Shown here in pieces: positions 38,922-46,800 of a stretch of 64,000 nt of DNA (position 1 is its first letter; each line of letters opens with the position of its first letter). The position numbers were made by a program, and so were the translations under genes. The notes beneath the pieces were generated by a model that was given only the letters and a program-made list of their open reading frames with translations, ran no database searches and was not told where the DNA came from. This DNA is from a bacterium HR33. Lineage in GTDB: Bacteria; Gemmatimonadota; Gemmatimonadetes; Gemmatimonadales; GWC2-71-9. The stretch covers positions 1-64,000 of the forward strand of contig BEIJ01000004.1 of assembly GCA_002923375.1 (NCBI GenBank). Direction: 5' to 3'.

Positions 38922-40205
38922 TCAAACCCCGACTCGCGAGGCCGGCGCTCCCTCGGGCTCGCTAACTTCCGGAACCTCGGCGATCATCCGGTCCCCCTGG
39001 CGGCGAAGCACCGCCGGGAACCTCGGCGGGAGCGCCCGGTGAGTTCCAAGATATACGGTCAAATAATCCTCCGTCAGCCCCCGATACACCCCGCGATTGC
39101 GCTCCAGAATCACCACGTCCGCGCTCTGGTGCTCCCGGCTAGCCTCGTACTCTCGCCGGCGCTCGGCGGCGAGCTCGCGCAATTCCGCCGAGCGGCGGGC
39201 CACTACCTCCGGATGAACCGGAGCGCCCAGCCGGAGGGCAGCCGTACCTCTGCGGGGCGAGTAGGGAAAGACGTGGAGGTAGGTGAACGGAAGAGAGCGC
39301 ACCAACGCAAGGGTCGCCGAGTGGTCCTTCTCCTCTTCACCCGGGAAACCCACCATCACGTCAGCTCCGAGACCGAACCGCGGCAGGCGGGCCGCCAACC
39401 ACTCGATGCGCTGCCGGTAGGTCGCCGCCGTGTACCAGTGCCTGCCCATACGCTTGAGCAGCCGATCGCTTCCCGACTGAAGAGGCGCATGCAGGTGTGG
39501 GGCCAGTCGCTCCGGACACTCCACCATGAGCGCGGCCAAAAGGTCGTCCACCTCGGTCGCCTCCACCGAAGAGAGACGAAAACGCACCGAAGGAACCCGC
39601 TCAACCAGCCGCTCCACCAGCCGCCCCAAAGTGGTCGGGGGATCCAGGTCCCGGCCGTAACTCCCTGTATGGATCCCGGTGAGCACGATCTCGGCATGAT
39701 GCTCTGCCAGTAACTCGGCCTCCCTGACGAGCTCTTCCACCTTCCGCGAGCGGCTGTCTCCGCGGGCCAAGGTGGTAGCGCAGAAAGTGCAATGCTCGTC
39801 GCAACCGTCCTGGATTTTGAGCCACGCCCGGGCCCCTCGCCGCGAGCCCCCGAACGCCTCACCACCGGGGGGACGGAGACCGATGGCGCTCATCACTTCC
39901 GCAGGATTCCCACCCGCTATCACCCTCTCGACGCCCGGCAGGCCAGCTATGGTACCGTCGTCCAAAGCGGCCGCACACCCCATAACGATGGTTTTGATCC
40001 CCGGGCTGAGGCGCTTCAGCCGCCTCACGAAACCGCGCATCTTGGCCTCGGCCACGTGGGTGACCGTGCACGAATTAACCACGGCCCAGTCGGCCAGTTC
40101 GGCACGGTCTACCACCACCGCGCCCGCAGCCTCGAGCGCCTTGTGGACCTGCTCGGTGTCGTACTGGTTCGACTTGCAGCCGAAGGTGTGAAGGTAAACC
40201 CGCAT
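38922..40205 (-). CDS. mtaB: MtaB-type methylthiotransferase (tRNA t6A37 to ms2t6A37)
   Basis: The 427-aa paralogue of MiaB begins MRVYLHTFGCKSNQYDTE, the MtaB form of the first-Cys motif. It has NSCTVTHVAEAKMRGFVRR, MGCAAALD, and the radical-SAM motif QDGCDEHCTFCATT. It should methylthiolate threonylcarbamoyl-A37 in tRNAs reading ANN codons. The start is ATG at 40205, sharing a base with the stop of the upstream barrel gene; the longer frame upstream lies inside that gene. Confidence 0.92.
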   Translation of the reverse strand: MRVYLHTFGCKSNQYDTEQVHKALEAAGAVVVDRAELADWAVVNSCTVTHVAEAKMRGFVRRLKRLSPGIKTIVMGCAAALDDGTIAGLPGVERVIAGGNPAEVMSAIGLRPPGGEAFGGSRRGARAWLKIQDGCDEHCTFCATTLARGDSRSRKVEELVREAELLAEHHAEIVLTGIHTGSYGRDLDPPTTLGRLVERLVERVPSVRFRLSSVEATEVDDLLAALMVECPERLAPHLHAPLQSGSDRLLKRMGRHWYTAATYRQRIEWLAARLPRFGLGADVMVGFPGEEEKDHSATLALVRSLPFTYLHVFPYSPRRGTAALRLGAPVHPEVVARRSAELRELAAERRREYEASREHQSADVVILERNRGVYRGLTEDYLTVYLGTHRALPPRFPAVLRRQGDRMIAEVPEVSEPEGAPASRVGV

Positions 40206-41377
40206 CACGGCACCACCGTCAGTCCCGCAGCCACGTGCCACGCCTCCTCCCGCGCTCCCCCACCCGAACGGCTGGCCCGCTCCACGGCCAGGTCCAAAGC
40301 GATCCGGCCACCACCAAGAAAAAGGCCCGGACCGCCCGAAAGCACCAGCTCGCTCGGCTGCTCGTCCCGGGCGCTGAATGGAAGGCTGGCGTAACGCACC
40401 CCGGTTCGCCAAACCAATGGCAGTCCGAGAATCCGCGCACCGGCGCCTCCCAACTCCAGGCCCGAACCTATCTCCCAGGTATCGAAGGCGCGTGTGCCCT
40501 GGAGCAGCCCGCCGGTGGCGCGGGACCACGCTCGCCACATGGCCGTGGTGGACCAGGTGACCGAAGGGGTTGGAGCTATTCGCAACCCGGCGGCTGCGGC
40601 CCATGGTAGATCTACCCGCTCGGGAGCAGACAACGGAAAGTTGGATTCCAACGTCCCGTCGCTGCGCAGCGCCGCACCGAGCTGAATGCCGCGTACCAGA
40701 GAGACCACGACCCCCGCAGAGAGGCCCCAGCCGGAAAAGCTGATGTCGCTCTGCTGGACGAACGAGCGGTATTGCGGATCGGAAAAATCCCTGCGCACCC
40801 TCAGGCGACTCGATCCCGCCAGGAGGTGCACCGCTCCGCCCACCAGTAACCGCGAACCCGCCCCCAAAGCTACCGCCAATCGGAAGTCCGTAACCGCTCC
40901 CTCGGCGGCGATCCTGTCCTCGACTGTGAGCGATTCACCCCGGATGACGGCAGCCGAGGTAGTCTGTACATCGAAAGACCGCTCGGCGTAGGGGACAAAG
41001 CTCACTGCCAGTCTCAGAGGGCTGCCGCCGATCGGAGTACCCACCATACCGATCGGGAACCGAGTCTCTCTCAGCCCGCCGACCGAGGTGTCGCCCACGG
41101 TGTAGTTTCTGAACGTAGTGCCCAGACCGGTGCTGGCTATGAGTCTGGTGTATCCCGCCACGGCTGCAGGATTGAGCGCCGAAGCCGGGTCGAACACCGC
41201 GTTTCCGCCCCCCAAGGCGCGCGACCTGATGCTCACGGGCCTGCCCGGGAAACCGATCCCCTGGATGCCGTAGACCGAGTTCTGTACAGCGTGCGCCTCG
41301 TTGCCGGTGAGCGGGGACACCCAGCACAGAAGCCCGCCGGCTGCGACCCCAACCAACAGCAGTTGCAACCTGATCAT
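40205..41377 (-). CDS. PorV/FadL-like outer-membrane beta-barrel protein
   Basis: The 390-aa exported protein has an N-terminal signal and a PorV/UPF0164-like opening after it (SRALGGGNAVFDPASALNPAAVAG), where the family usually has alternating Gly/Asn-Pro-Ala. Alternating amphipathic strands fill the rest and the C-terminus is AGLTVVP. Known PorV shuttles type IX substrates; others of this fold carry hydrophobic compounds. It lies 7 nt after a lipoprotein gene and directly before mtaB. The role is unassigned. Confidence 0.6.
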   Translation of the reverse strand: MIRLQLLLVGVAAGGLLCWVSPLTGNEAHAVQNSVYGIQGIGFPGRPVSIRSRALGGGNAVFDPASALNPAAVAGYTRLIASTGLGTTFRNYTVGDTSVGGLRETRFPIGMVGTPIGGSPLRLAVSFVPYAERSFDVQTTSAAVIRGESLTVEDRIAAEGAVTDFRLAVALGAGSRLLVGGAVHLLAGSSRLRVRRDFSDPQYRSFVQQSDISFSGWGLSAGVVVSLVRGIQLGAALRSDGTLESNFPLSAPERVDLPWAAAAGLRIAPTPSVTWSTTAMWRAWSRATGGLLQGTRAFDTWEIGSGLELGGAGARILGLPLVWRTGVRYASLPFSARDEQPSELVLSGGPGLFLGGGRIALDLAVERASRSGGGAREEAWHVAAGLTVVP

Positions 41378-41384
41378 TAGATCG

Positions 41385-42596
41385 TCAGCTCCGGAGCTTG
41401 AACGGCGGAATGTAGGTTATTCTCAGCACCGGCCTTCCCGAACTGCTCCTGAGGGAGTGCACGTCCACAGTTCCCACGGACGCCGCCTCGGGTACAATCC
41501 TCAGCATCAGCGCCCTGGGAATGTTTTGATTTGCCGCCCAAGCGTTCAGGACCCTGGTGACATCCACCGCAACGGTATCGGTGCTGCCCACCGGTATCCT
41601 GGCGCTTCCCACGGCGGCGGTATCGTCCTCCTGGATCAGAGGGGACTTGGGTCCCAGATCCGCGCTGATAGCGTGCGCTCGCAGCCTCAGAGTGTCTCCC
41701 GCCGCACCCAGCACCGGGCGCGCCGGCGTCAATAGTAAAGTGGCTCTTACGATCTGGGTGGAGTCCAGAATAGAGGCCGGGATCCGAGCGCGGAGCAGAG
41801 CTCTCGCGGCTGGCGCTCCGCCTACGCGAAGGGTATTAGGGCCGGCGGCTGGCAGCGGTTTGAGGACGAAAGTATGGAAGCCGGTAACCCTCTGGTCGGT
41901 GCGGGTCACCCGGGTCCCGGCCGAGTCCACCCGCACGAAACGGGTTATGGTTCCTATGTCCGCCGAATCGCTGCTAGCCAAAGTCACGTACGCCGCCTCG
42001 GGACCTTCGAGCCGCACAGCGACAGCTACTTGGAAGCTGTCCGCCACGTAGTTGGGAAAGGCATCGCCACCGACCATCGCCGAGAGAGTCCCAAAACGAA
42101 AGTCATCCGGGACCGCGACGCTGGCGATCCGCGTGCTGTCGTCGAAGAAAGGAACGATGTCGTTGTATTGGGTGGTGCTGTCCACGCTAACCGGCACCCA
42201 ATGAAGTGCCAGAACCAGTCCCTTCGCAGTGGCATGCCGCCGTACCAGGTGAATCCGGATCTGAAACGAGTCGGTCCCCTGGATGGTCCGGTCCACGGTC
42301 GTGTCCCCACCCGAGTATATGGCGCTGAATCGGTTGAAGACGATCAGCGCCGCACTCTCCACCGAGCTATCGCCCCCCGCCACCTGAAGCTCTCGGGCCT
42401 CGTGGGGAAGGCGGTATCCCACAAAAAACCCGTCCTCGATGAACGCGTCGGAGAGTACGGTATCCCTGACCTCGAGCACGCCCGGCGGGCAGAACTCTGG
42501 GCAAACACCGGGGGCGAGCAGCGATTCTTCGCATGCTACTCCGCCGAGTGCCAGCAGGACCGCGAGAGGAAAGATCCTTACTTCCAAGCTTTTCAT
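41385..42596 (-). CDS. Secreted lipoprotein with C-terminal DNRLRE-like beta domain
   Basis: The signal peptide ends in a lipobox, LGGVAC, with Cys22 as the acylated residue. The 403-aa product is otherwise beta-rich; near the end [15 protein letters not shown] and [10 protein letters not shown] resemble DNRLRE-type surface-protein modules. The start is ATG at 42596, inside the cdd stop (ATGA); the upstream extension in frame belongs to cdd. It may work with the PorV-like barrel that follows. I do not recognise a named family. Confidence 0.7.
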   Translation of the reverse strand: MKSLEVRIFPLAVLLALGGVACEESLLAPGVCPEFCPPGVLEVRDTVLSDAFIEDGFFVGYRLPHEARELQVAGGDSSVESAALIVFNRFSAIYSGGDTTVDRTIQGTDSFQIRIHLVRRHATAKGLVLALHWVPVSVDSTTQYNDIVPFFDDSTRIASVAVPDDFRFGTLSAMVGGDAFPNYVADSFQVAVAVRLEGPEAAYVTLASSDSADIGTITRFVRVDSAGTRVTRTDQRVTGFHTFVLKPLPAAGPNTLRVGGAPAARALLRARIPASILDSTQIVRATLLLTPARPVLGAAGDTLRLRAHAISADLGPKSPLIQEDDTAAVGSARIPVGSTDTVAVDVTRVLNAWAANQNIPRALMLRIVPEAASVGTVDVHSLRSSSGRPVLRITYIPPFKLRS

Positions 42597-42979
42597 TTCA
42601 GCGATTCGGCCCCGAAAGCATCCGGCAGCAGCTCTGCGAGCATCCACTTGCGGCGCCCCGACGGACCCACCGCCTCGACCACCAGCTCGCGCCCGAACTC
42701 AGCCAGCACCTGACGGCACGCTCCGCAGGGAGGGGCTGGGGGCTCGGCGTCGGTCACCACTACTATACGGCGGAACCGGCGCGCCCCCGCTGCCACTGCT
42801 GCGCCCACCGCCACCCGCTCAGCGCAATTGGTCAGCCCGTAAGAAGCATTCTCCACGTTCGCGCCCTGGAAAATCCTGCCGTCTTCCGCCTCCAGCGCAG
42901 CCCCCACCCGGAACCCGCTGTACGGAGCGTACGCGCGCTCCTGAACCGCCCTCGCGGCGGCGATCAGAGGATCATCCAA
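42593..42979 (-). CDS. cdd: Cytidine deaminase
   Basis: The 128-aa homotetrameric-type enzyme has [13 protein letters not shown], the zinc/catalytic CAERVA (Cys52, Glu54) and [13 protein letters not shown] (Cys85, Cys88), so all zinc ligands are present. It salvages cytidine and deoxycytidine. The ATG start overlaps the alr stop by 8 nt. Confidence 0.95.
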   Translation of the reverse strand: MDDPLIAAARAVQERAYAPYSGFRVGAALEAEDGRIFQGANVENASYGLTNCAERVAVGAAVAAGARRFRRIVVVTDAEPPAPPCGACRQVLAEFGRELVVEAVGPSGRRKWMLAELLPDAFGAESLK

Positions 42980-44057
42980 TAGAGAACTCCCCGTAGATCC
43001 GCGGCAGGCGCCTGCCCAGCCGAGTGAGGACCTCGTAGGAAATCGTGCCGCTCCATTCAGCGAATCGATCGACAGTAATCTCCCGGGACCCGTCAGAGCC
43101 TATAAGCGTCGCCACCTCTCCCGGAGCCGGAGCCATCTCCGGCGGTCCGGCATCCACCATCAACATATCCATTGTCACACGGCCTATCACCGGACAGATC
43201 CGTCCGCCCATCAGCACGTAAGCCTTTCCCTGAACCGCACGGGATACCCCGTCAGCATACCCGATTCCCAGGGTGGCCACCGCCGTGGGCTGCGGCGCCC
43301 TCCACTCGGCACCGTAGCTTACCGCCTCCCCCTGTGGCAGCACCCTGGTACTCACCACCCGCGCCCGCAGGGCCACTACCGGGGCGGGAGCCGGGAGGTC
43401 ACCGCCCGGCCGGCCGCCGTAAAGAAAGATACCCGGGCGAACCAAGTTCAGGTGCTCCCTCAACCGCCAGATCCCTGCGCTGTTCGCGGCGTGCAGCAAT
43501 CTCGGCTTCACCGGCATCCGCTCGAGTGCTCGCATAAAGCGGGTCCACTGAACGTCCACCGAAACCGCCGAAACGTCCGCCGAATGAAAATGCGTGAACG
43601 CACCCTCCAAAGCCGAGTTGCTTATCGCGCTCAAACCTGCAACGTCGTCCCATCTTATACCCGCGCGACCCATGCCGGTGTCGATCTCGACATGAAAGGG
43701 ACCGTCCCACGCCCTTATCTCAGCTTCTCGATCCAAGACCGCCGTCAGCCGATACTTCCGGTATCGGGGTAGCGCCTCCAAACTTGCCGGGGTGAAGACC
43801 ACTATGGGCCGCTCGATGCCCGCAGCGCGTAATTCCACCCCTTCCTCCACGGTTGCCACTCCAAAACCCCAAGGATCGAGCTCTTCCAACGCCCGTGCTA
43901 CCGCCGGCGCCCCCAAACCATAGGCGTCGGCTTTGACCATGGGCAAAAGCCGCGCTCCCGGCGCGGCCGCAACTGCGGTCCGAGCGTTGGAGACCAGATT
44001 GGCGAGGTTTACCTCAACCCAGGCCCGTTCCCGCGGCGCGCGCGTTGACAGGTTCAC
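42972..44057 (-). CDS. alr: Alanine racemase
   Basis: Alr makes D-alanine for peptidoglycan using PLP. The catalytic lysine is in [14 protein letters not shown] (Lys42), the second base tyrosine in AVSYGAEW, and [10 protein letters not shown] and [10 protein letters not shown] are further motifs. The length from the chosen start is 361 aa. That start is GTG at 44057; the open frame extends to 44105 but would run through the divergent mazG promoter region. With a -10 box ending 12 nt upstream, the transcript should be nearly leaderless. It heads the operon running left to purM. Confidence 0.93.
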   Translation of the reverse strand: MNLSTRAPRERAWVEVNLANLVSNARTAVAAAPGARLLPMVKADAYGLGAPAVARALEELDPWGFGVATVEEGVELRAAGIERPIVVFTPASLEALPRYRKYRLTAVLDREAEIRAWDGPFHVEIDTGMGRAGIRWDDVAGLSAISNSALEGAFTHFHSADVSAVSVDVQWTRFMRALERMPVKPRLLHAANSAGIWRLREHLNLVRPGIFLYGGRPGGDLPAPAPVVALRARVVSTRVLPQGEAVSYGAEWRAPQPTAVATLGIGYADGVSRAVQGKAYVLMGGRICPVIGRVTMDMLMVDAGPPEMAPAPGEVATLIGSDGSREITVDRFAEWSGTISYEVLTRLGRRLPRIYGEFSIG

Positions 44058-44075
44058 AGCCGGGCGGGTATTGTA
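44045..44075. promoter_or_regulatory. Overlapping divergent promoters of alr and mazG
   Basis: On the plus strand, TTGACA (44045-44050), an 18-nt spacer and TATTGT (44069-44074) point to mazG. On the minus strand, TACAAT (44075-44070) points to alr, with a weak TTGCAT -35 at 44098-44093 and a 17-nt spacer. The two -10 boxes occupy almost the same bases, so the polymerases should exclude each other. Confidence 0.6.
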
Positions 44076-44092
44076 CCGGCCCGGAGGCGCAA

Positions 44093-44905
44093 ATGCAAGA
44101 ATCATCGGCGCTTGGACGCGTAGTGGAGCTGGTGCGCGAGCTCAGAAGACGGTGTCCCTGGGACGCAGCCCAAACACCTCAAACTTTGAGGCCCTATCTG
44201 GTCGAAGAGGCCCTGGAACTCGACCACGCGCTGGGCAAGCAGGACAGCGAAAGCATAAGGGAAGAACTCGGTGACCTGCTCCTACACGTGGCGTTCCAGA
44301 TCGTGCTGGCGGAAGAAGCCGGGGCTTTCGGTACCGAGGATCTCGTGCGGACCGTGGAGCGCAAGATGTGGCGGCGCCACGCTCACCTCTTTCCGGCTGC
44401 AGCAGCCGGCGCCTCCGAGAACGCCTCCGGCGACAAAAGACCGGCAAGTTGGGAACACGCCAAAGCTCCGGAGCGCCAAGAGGGCGCGCCGGGATACGGA
44501 GTCCTGGACGGCTTGCCGGCCAACTTGCCTGCGCTGCTGATGGCCTACCGGCTACAAGAGCGAGCTGCAGGGGTAGGTTTCGATTGGAGCGATCCCCGGG
44601 GTCCCCTCGATAAAATCCGCGAGGAACTCGGAGAGCTGGAGGCGGAACTGTCCGCCACCGCTGCCACCAAAGAACGAACCGCCCGGCTGAGTCACGAAAT
44701 CGGAGACATCTTGTTCGCCGTGGTGAACCTGGCCCGCAAACTGGACCTGGACCCTCGAGCCGCCTTGGAAGACGCCAACCGGCGGTTTGCCGATCGCTTT
44801 CGGCACATGGAACGCCTCGCCGCCGAACGCGGAATTGACATCTCCACCGCGGGACTCGAAACGCTGGACCGGCTTTGGGAAGAGACTAAACAAGACGCGC
44901 AATGA
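44093..44905 (+). CDS. mazG: Nucleoside triphosphate pyrophosphohydrolase MazG (two-domain)
   Basis: The 270-aa protein has two MazG domains. The first starts LRRRCPWDAAQTPQTLRPYLVEEALEL with EELGDLLLHV metal-binding acids. The second starts near DWSDPRGPLDKIREELGELE with HEIGDILFAVVNLARKL. It removes abnormal or excess NTPs. The start is ATG at 44093 with GGAGG five bases upstream; an earlier in-frame ATG at 44045 lies inside the -35. It converges on asnS, 87 bp apart, with no clear terminator between. Confidence 0.93.
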   Translation: MQESSALGRVVELVRELRRRCPWDAAQTPQTLRPYLVEEALELDHALGKQDSESIREELGDLLLHVAFQIVLAEEAGAFGTEDLVRTVERKMWRRHAHLFPAAAAGASENASGDKRPASWEHAKAPERQEGAPGYGVLDGLPANLPALLMAYRLQERAAGVGFDWSDPRGPLDKIREELGELEAELSATAATKERTARLSHEIGDILFAVVNLARKLDLDPRAALEDANRRFADRFRHMERLAAERGIDISTAGLETLDRLWEETKQDAQ

Positions 44906-44992
44906 CGGGTGAGCACTGCAGGGCCCAGACCTGCGAGACCCGGAAAAGCTAAAGACGACGCGTACCAGCTCCGGCGAATCAGCGCGGCGCGC

Positions 44993-46291
44993 TTAGGGAA
45001 AGAGCCGGTGCATCTGGCGGGGAAAGGCTATCGCTTCCCTCACGTGGGGAATACCGCAGATCCAGGCTACGGTGCGCTCGATCCCCAGACCGAAACCCGA
45101 GTGCACGAAGGTCCCGTACTTTCTCAGGTCCAGATACCACCCGTATGCTTCTTCCGGCAGGTTTTCCTCCCTGATCCGGCACAACAAGCGGTCGTAATCG
45201 TCTTCCCTCTGGCTGCCTCCGATGATTTCGCCATATCCCTCGGGAGCCAGACAGTCGTTGTTCAAGACGGTCCGGGGATCCGCGGGGTTCTCCTTCATAT
45301 AGAAGGCCTTGGCTTCTTTGGGGTAGTTGTAAACGAAGACCGGACGATCGAAACTGTTGGCCAAGAGAGTTTCCTCGTCCCCGCCGAGGTCTTTACCCCA
45401 TGGCACCTCGGCTCCGAGCGCCCGAAGCCTCTCCAGCGCGTCGGTATAGGAGATGCGGTGAAAAGGCGGTACCACCCGTTCCAAGGGGGCCGTGTCCCGC
45501 TCCAACTCCTTGAGTTCTTCTCTTCGGCGATCCAAACAGCGGCCCACGATGTAGGAGACAAATTCCTCCTGGAGCTTCATGTTGTCTTCCGAGTCGAACC
45601 AGGCTACCTCGGGTTCTACCATCCAGAACTCGGTCAGGTGTCTTCTGGTTTTCGATTTCTCCGCTCTGAAAGTGGGTCCGAAGCAGTACACTCTCCCCAG
45701 GGCTGCAGCTGCCGCCTCCAAGTACAGCTGGCCGGTCTGAGCCAGATAGGCCTTGCCCAGATCGAAATATTGAGTCTCGAACAGCGTACCCGCCGATTCG
45801 CCTATCGAACCCGTCAGGATCGGGGTATCGACCAGGATGAAATCCCGCTGGTAGAAAAAGTCGCGGATCGCCTGGACCAGCTCATGCCGGACTTTCATAA
45901 TCGCCACCTGCCGCCGGCTGCGCAGCCAGAGATGACGATGCTGGAAAAGGAACGTCGTCCCGTGTTCTTTGGGAGTAATGGGAAAGTCCTCCGACTTCCC
46001 CAGGATTTCCAAATCCCGAACCCCCAACTCCACTCCCCCTGGGGACCGCCGGTCGGCTCTCACTTCCCCGCTTATCGCCACCGACGTTTCCTGGGTCAGC
46101 TGCTCGAACCGTTCCCAGATCTCGTCGATCACCTCTCCCCGCGAGATCACCGCCTGAAGGTAGCCGCTTCCGTCTCGTAGCATGATGAACCCGATCTTCC
46201 CGCTCGAGCGGGTGGTCATGACCCAGCCCCGCAGGGTTGCGGTCTGACCCACCAGTTTGGGAAGATCGGAAATCCGCGTATGGTCCGTCAT
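44993..46291 (-). CDS. asnS: Asparaginyl-tRNA synthetase
   Basis: The 432-aa class IIb enzyme has an OB-fold anticodon domain (GWVMTTRSSGKIGFIMLRDGSG), then TQETSVAISGEV, ITPKEHG and HRHLWLRSRRQ. Motif 2 is FRAEKSKTRRHLTEFWMVEPE and motif 3 is GFGLGIERTVAWICG. The QSG-like TGQLYLEAAAAALG and the overall pattern fit bacterial AsnRS of the Bacillus type rather than AspRS. Its start ATG lies 9 nt past a strong -10, so it looks leaderless. Confidence 0.94.
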   Translation of the reverse strand: MTDHTRISDLPKLVGQTATLRGWVMTTRSSGKIGFIMLRDGSGYLQAVISRGEVIDEIWERFEQLTQETSVAISGEVRADRRSPGGVELGVRDLEILGKSEDFPITPKEHGTTFLFQHRHLWLRSRRQVAIMKVRHELVQAIRDFFYQRDFILVDTPILTGSIGESAGTLFETQYFDLGKAYLAQTGQLYLEAAAAALGRVYCFGPTFRAEKSKTRRHLTEFWMVEPEVAWFDSEDNMKLQEEFVSYIVGRCLDRRREELKELERDTAPLERVVPPFHRISYTDALERLRALGAEVPWGKDLGGDEETLLANSFDRPVFVYNYPKEAKAFYMKENPADPRTVLNNDCLAPEGYGEIIGGSQREDDYDRLLCRIREENLPEEAYGWYLDLRKYGTFVHSGFGLGIERTVAWICGIPHVREAIAFPRQMHRLFP

Positions 46292-46300
46292 CGCGCCGGA

Positions 46301-46330
46301 ATGCTAGTGCACATCCTGCGAGGGTGTCAA
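46301..46330 (-). promoter_or_regulatory. Promoter of asnS, placed for a leaderless transcript
   Basis: The minus strand has TTGACA (46330-46325), an 18-nt spacer and TAGCAT (46306-46301). The ATG of asnS (46291) begins 9 nt after the -10 box, and no Shine-Dalgarno fits in between. Confidence 0.65.
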
Positions 46331-46443
46331 TGCGACGGACAACTTGCCGGGTCCGGGATTGCGCTCGGGCGGCAGGTCTGTACAGATTGAACTGTAGTTA
46401 GCACAACCTTTCTCCTGTCTCAGTGCCCCATAGGAGTTCAATT

Positions 46444-46800
46444 ATGGCCAGCGAGCTTGCAGCCAAGACCTGTGTGCCCTGCCGCGGGGGAGTGCCTCCC
46501 CTGAAAGGCCCTGAAATAGACTCTTTGCTCCAACGGCTGGGCGGAGGCTGGAAGGTGGTGGGCGAGCATCACCTCGAGAAGGAATACGAGTTCAAAGACT
46601 TCGCGGAAGCGCTGGAGTTCACCAATCGGGTCGGGGCGATTGCAGAAGAAGAGGGCCACCATCCCGATATCTATTTGGCCTGGGGCAAGGTTCGCCTAAC
46701 GATCTGGACCCACAAGATCGACGGCCTCACGGAGAGCGATTTTGTTTTGGCGGCCAAGGCCGACCGGGCGCTGGAGGAGATGCTCAGCGCCCGAGCCTGA
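46444..46800 (+). CDS. phhB: Pterin-4a-carbinolamine dehydratase
   Basis: The 118-aa protein has the PCD fold and its active-site motif EEEGHHPDIYLAWGKVRLTIWTH. It dehydrates the pterin carbinolamine formed by aromatic amino acid hydroxylases and can act as a transcription cofactor. An N-terminal CVPCRGG motif is a typical prefix. The start is ATG at 46444 with AGGAG 7 nt upstream; an earlier GTG at 46423 is less likely. It overlaps the convergent gene at 46784 by 17 nt. No hydroxylase gene is in the window. Confidence 0.93.
   Translation: MASELAAKTCVPCRGGVPPLKGPEIDSLLQRLGGGWKVVGEHHLEKEYEFKDFAEALEFTNRVGAIAEEEGHHPDIYLAWGKVRLTIWTHKIDGLTESDFVLAAKADRALEEMLSARA

Noticed and set aside
44909-46180. 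423-codon plus-strand open frame after mazG
   Set aside because: It mirrors asnS on the opposite strand; asnS motifs are clear and this frame has none.
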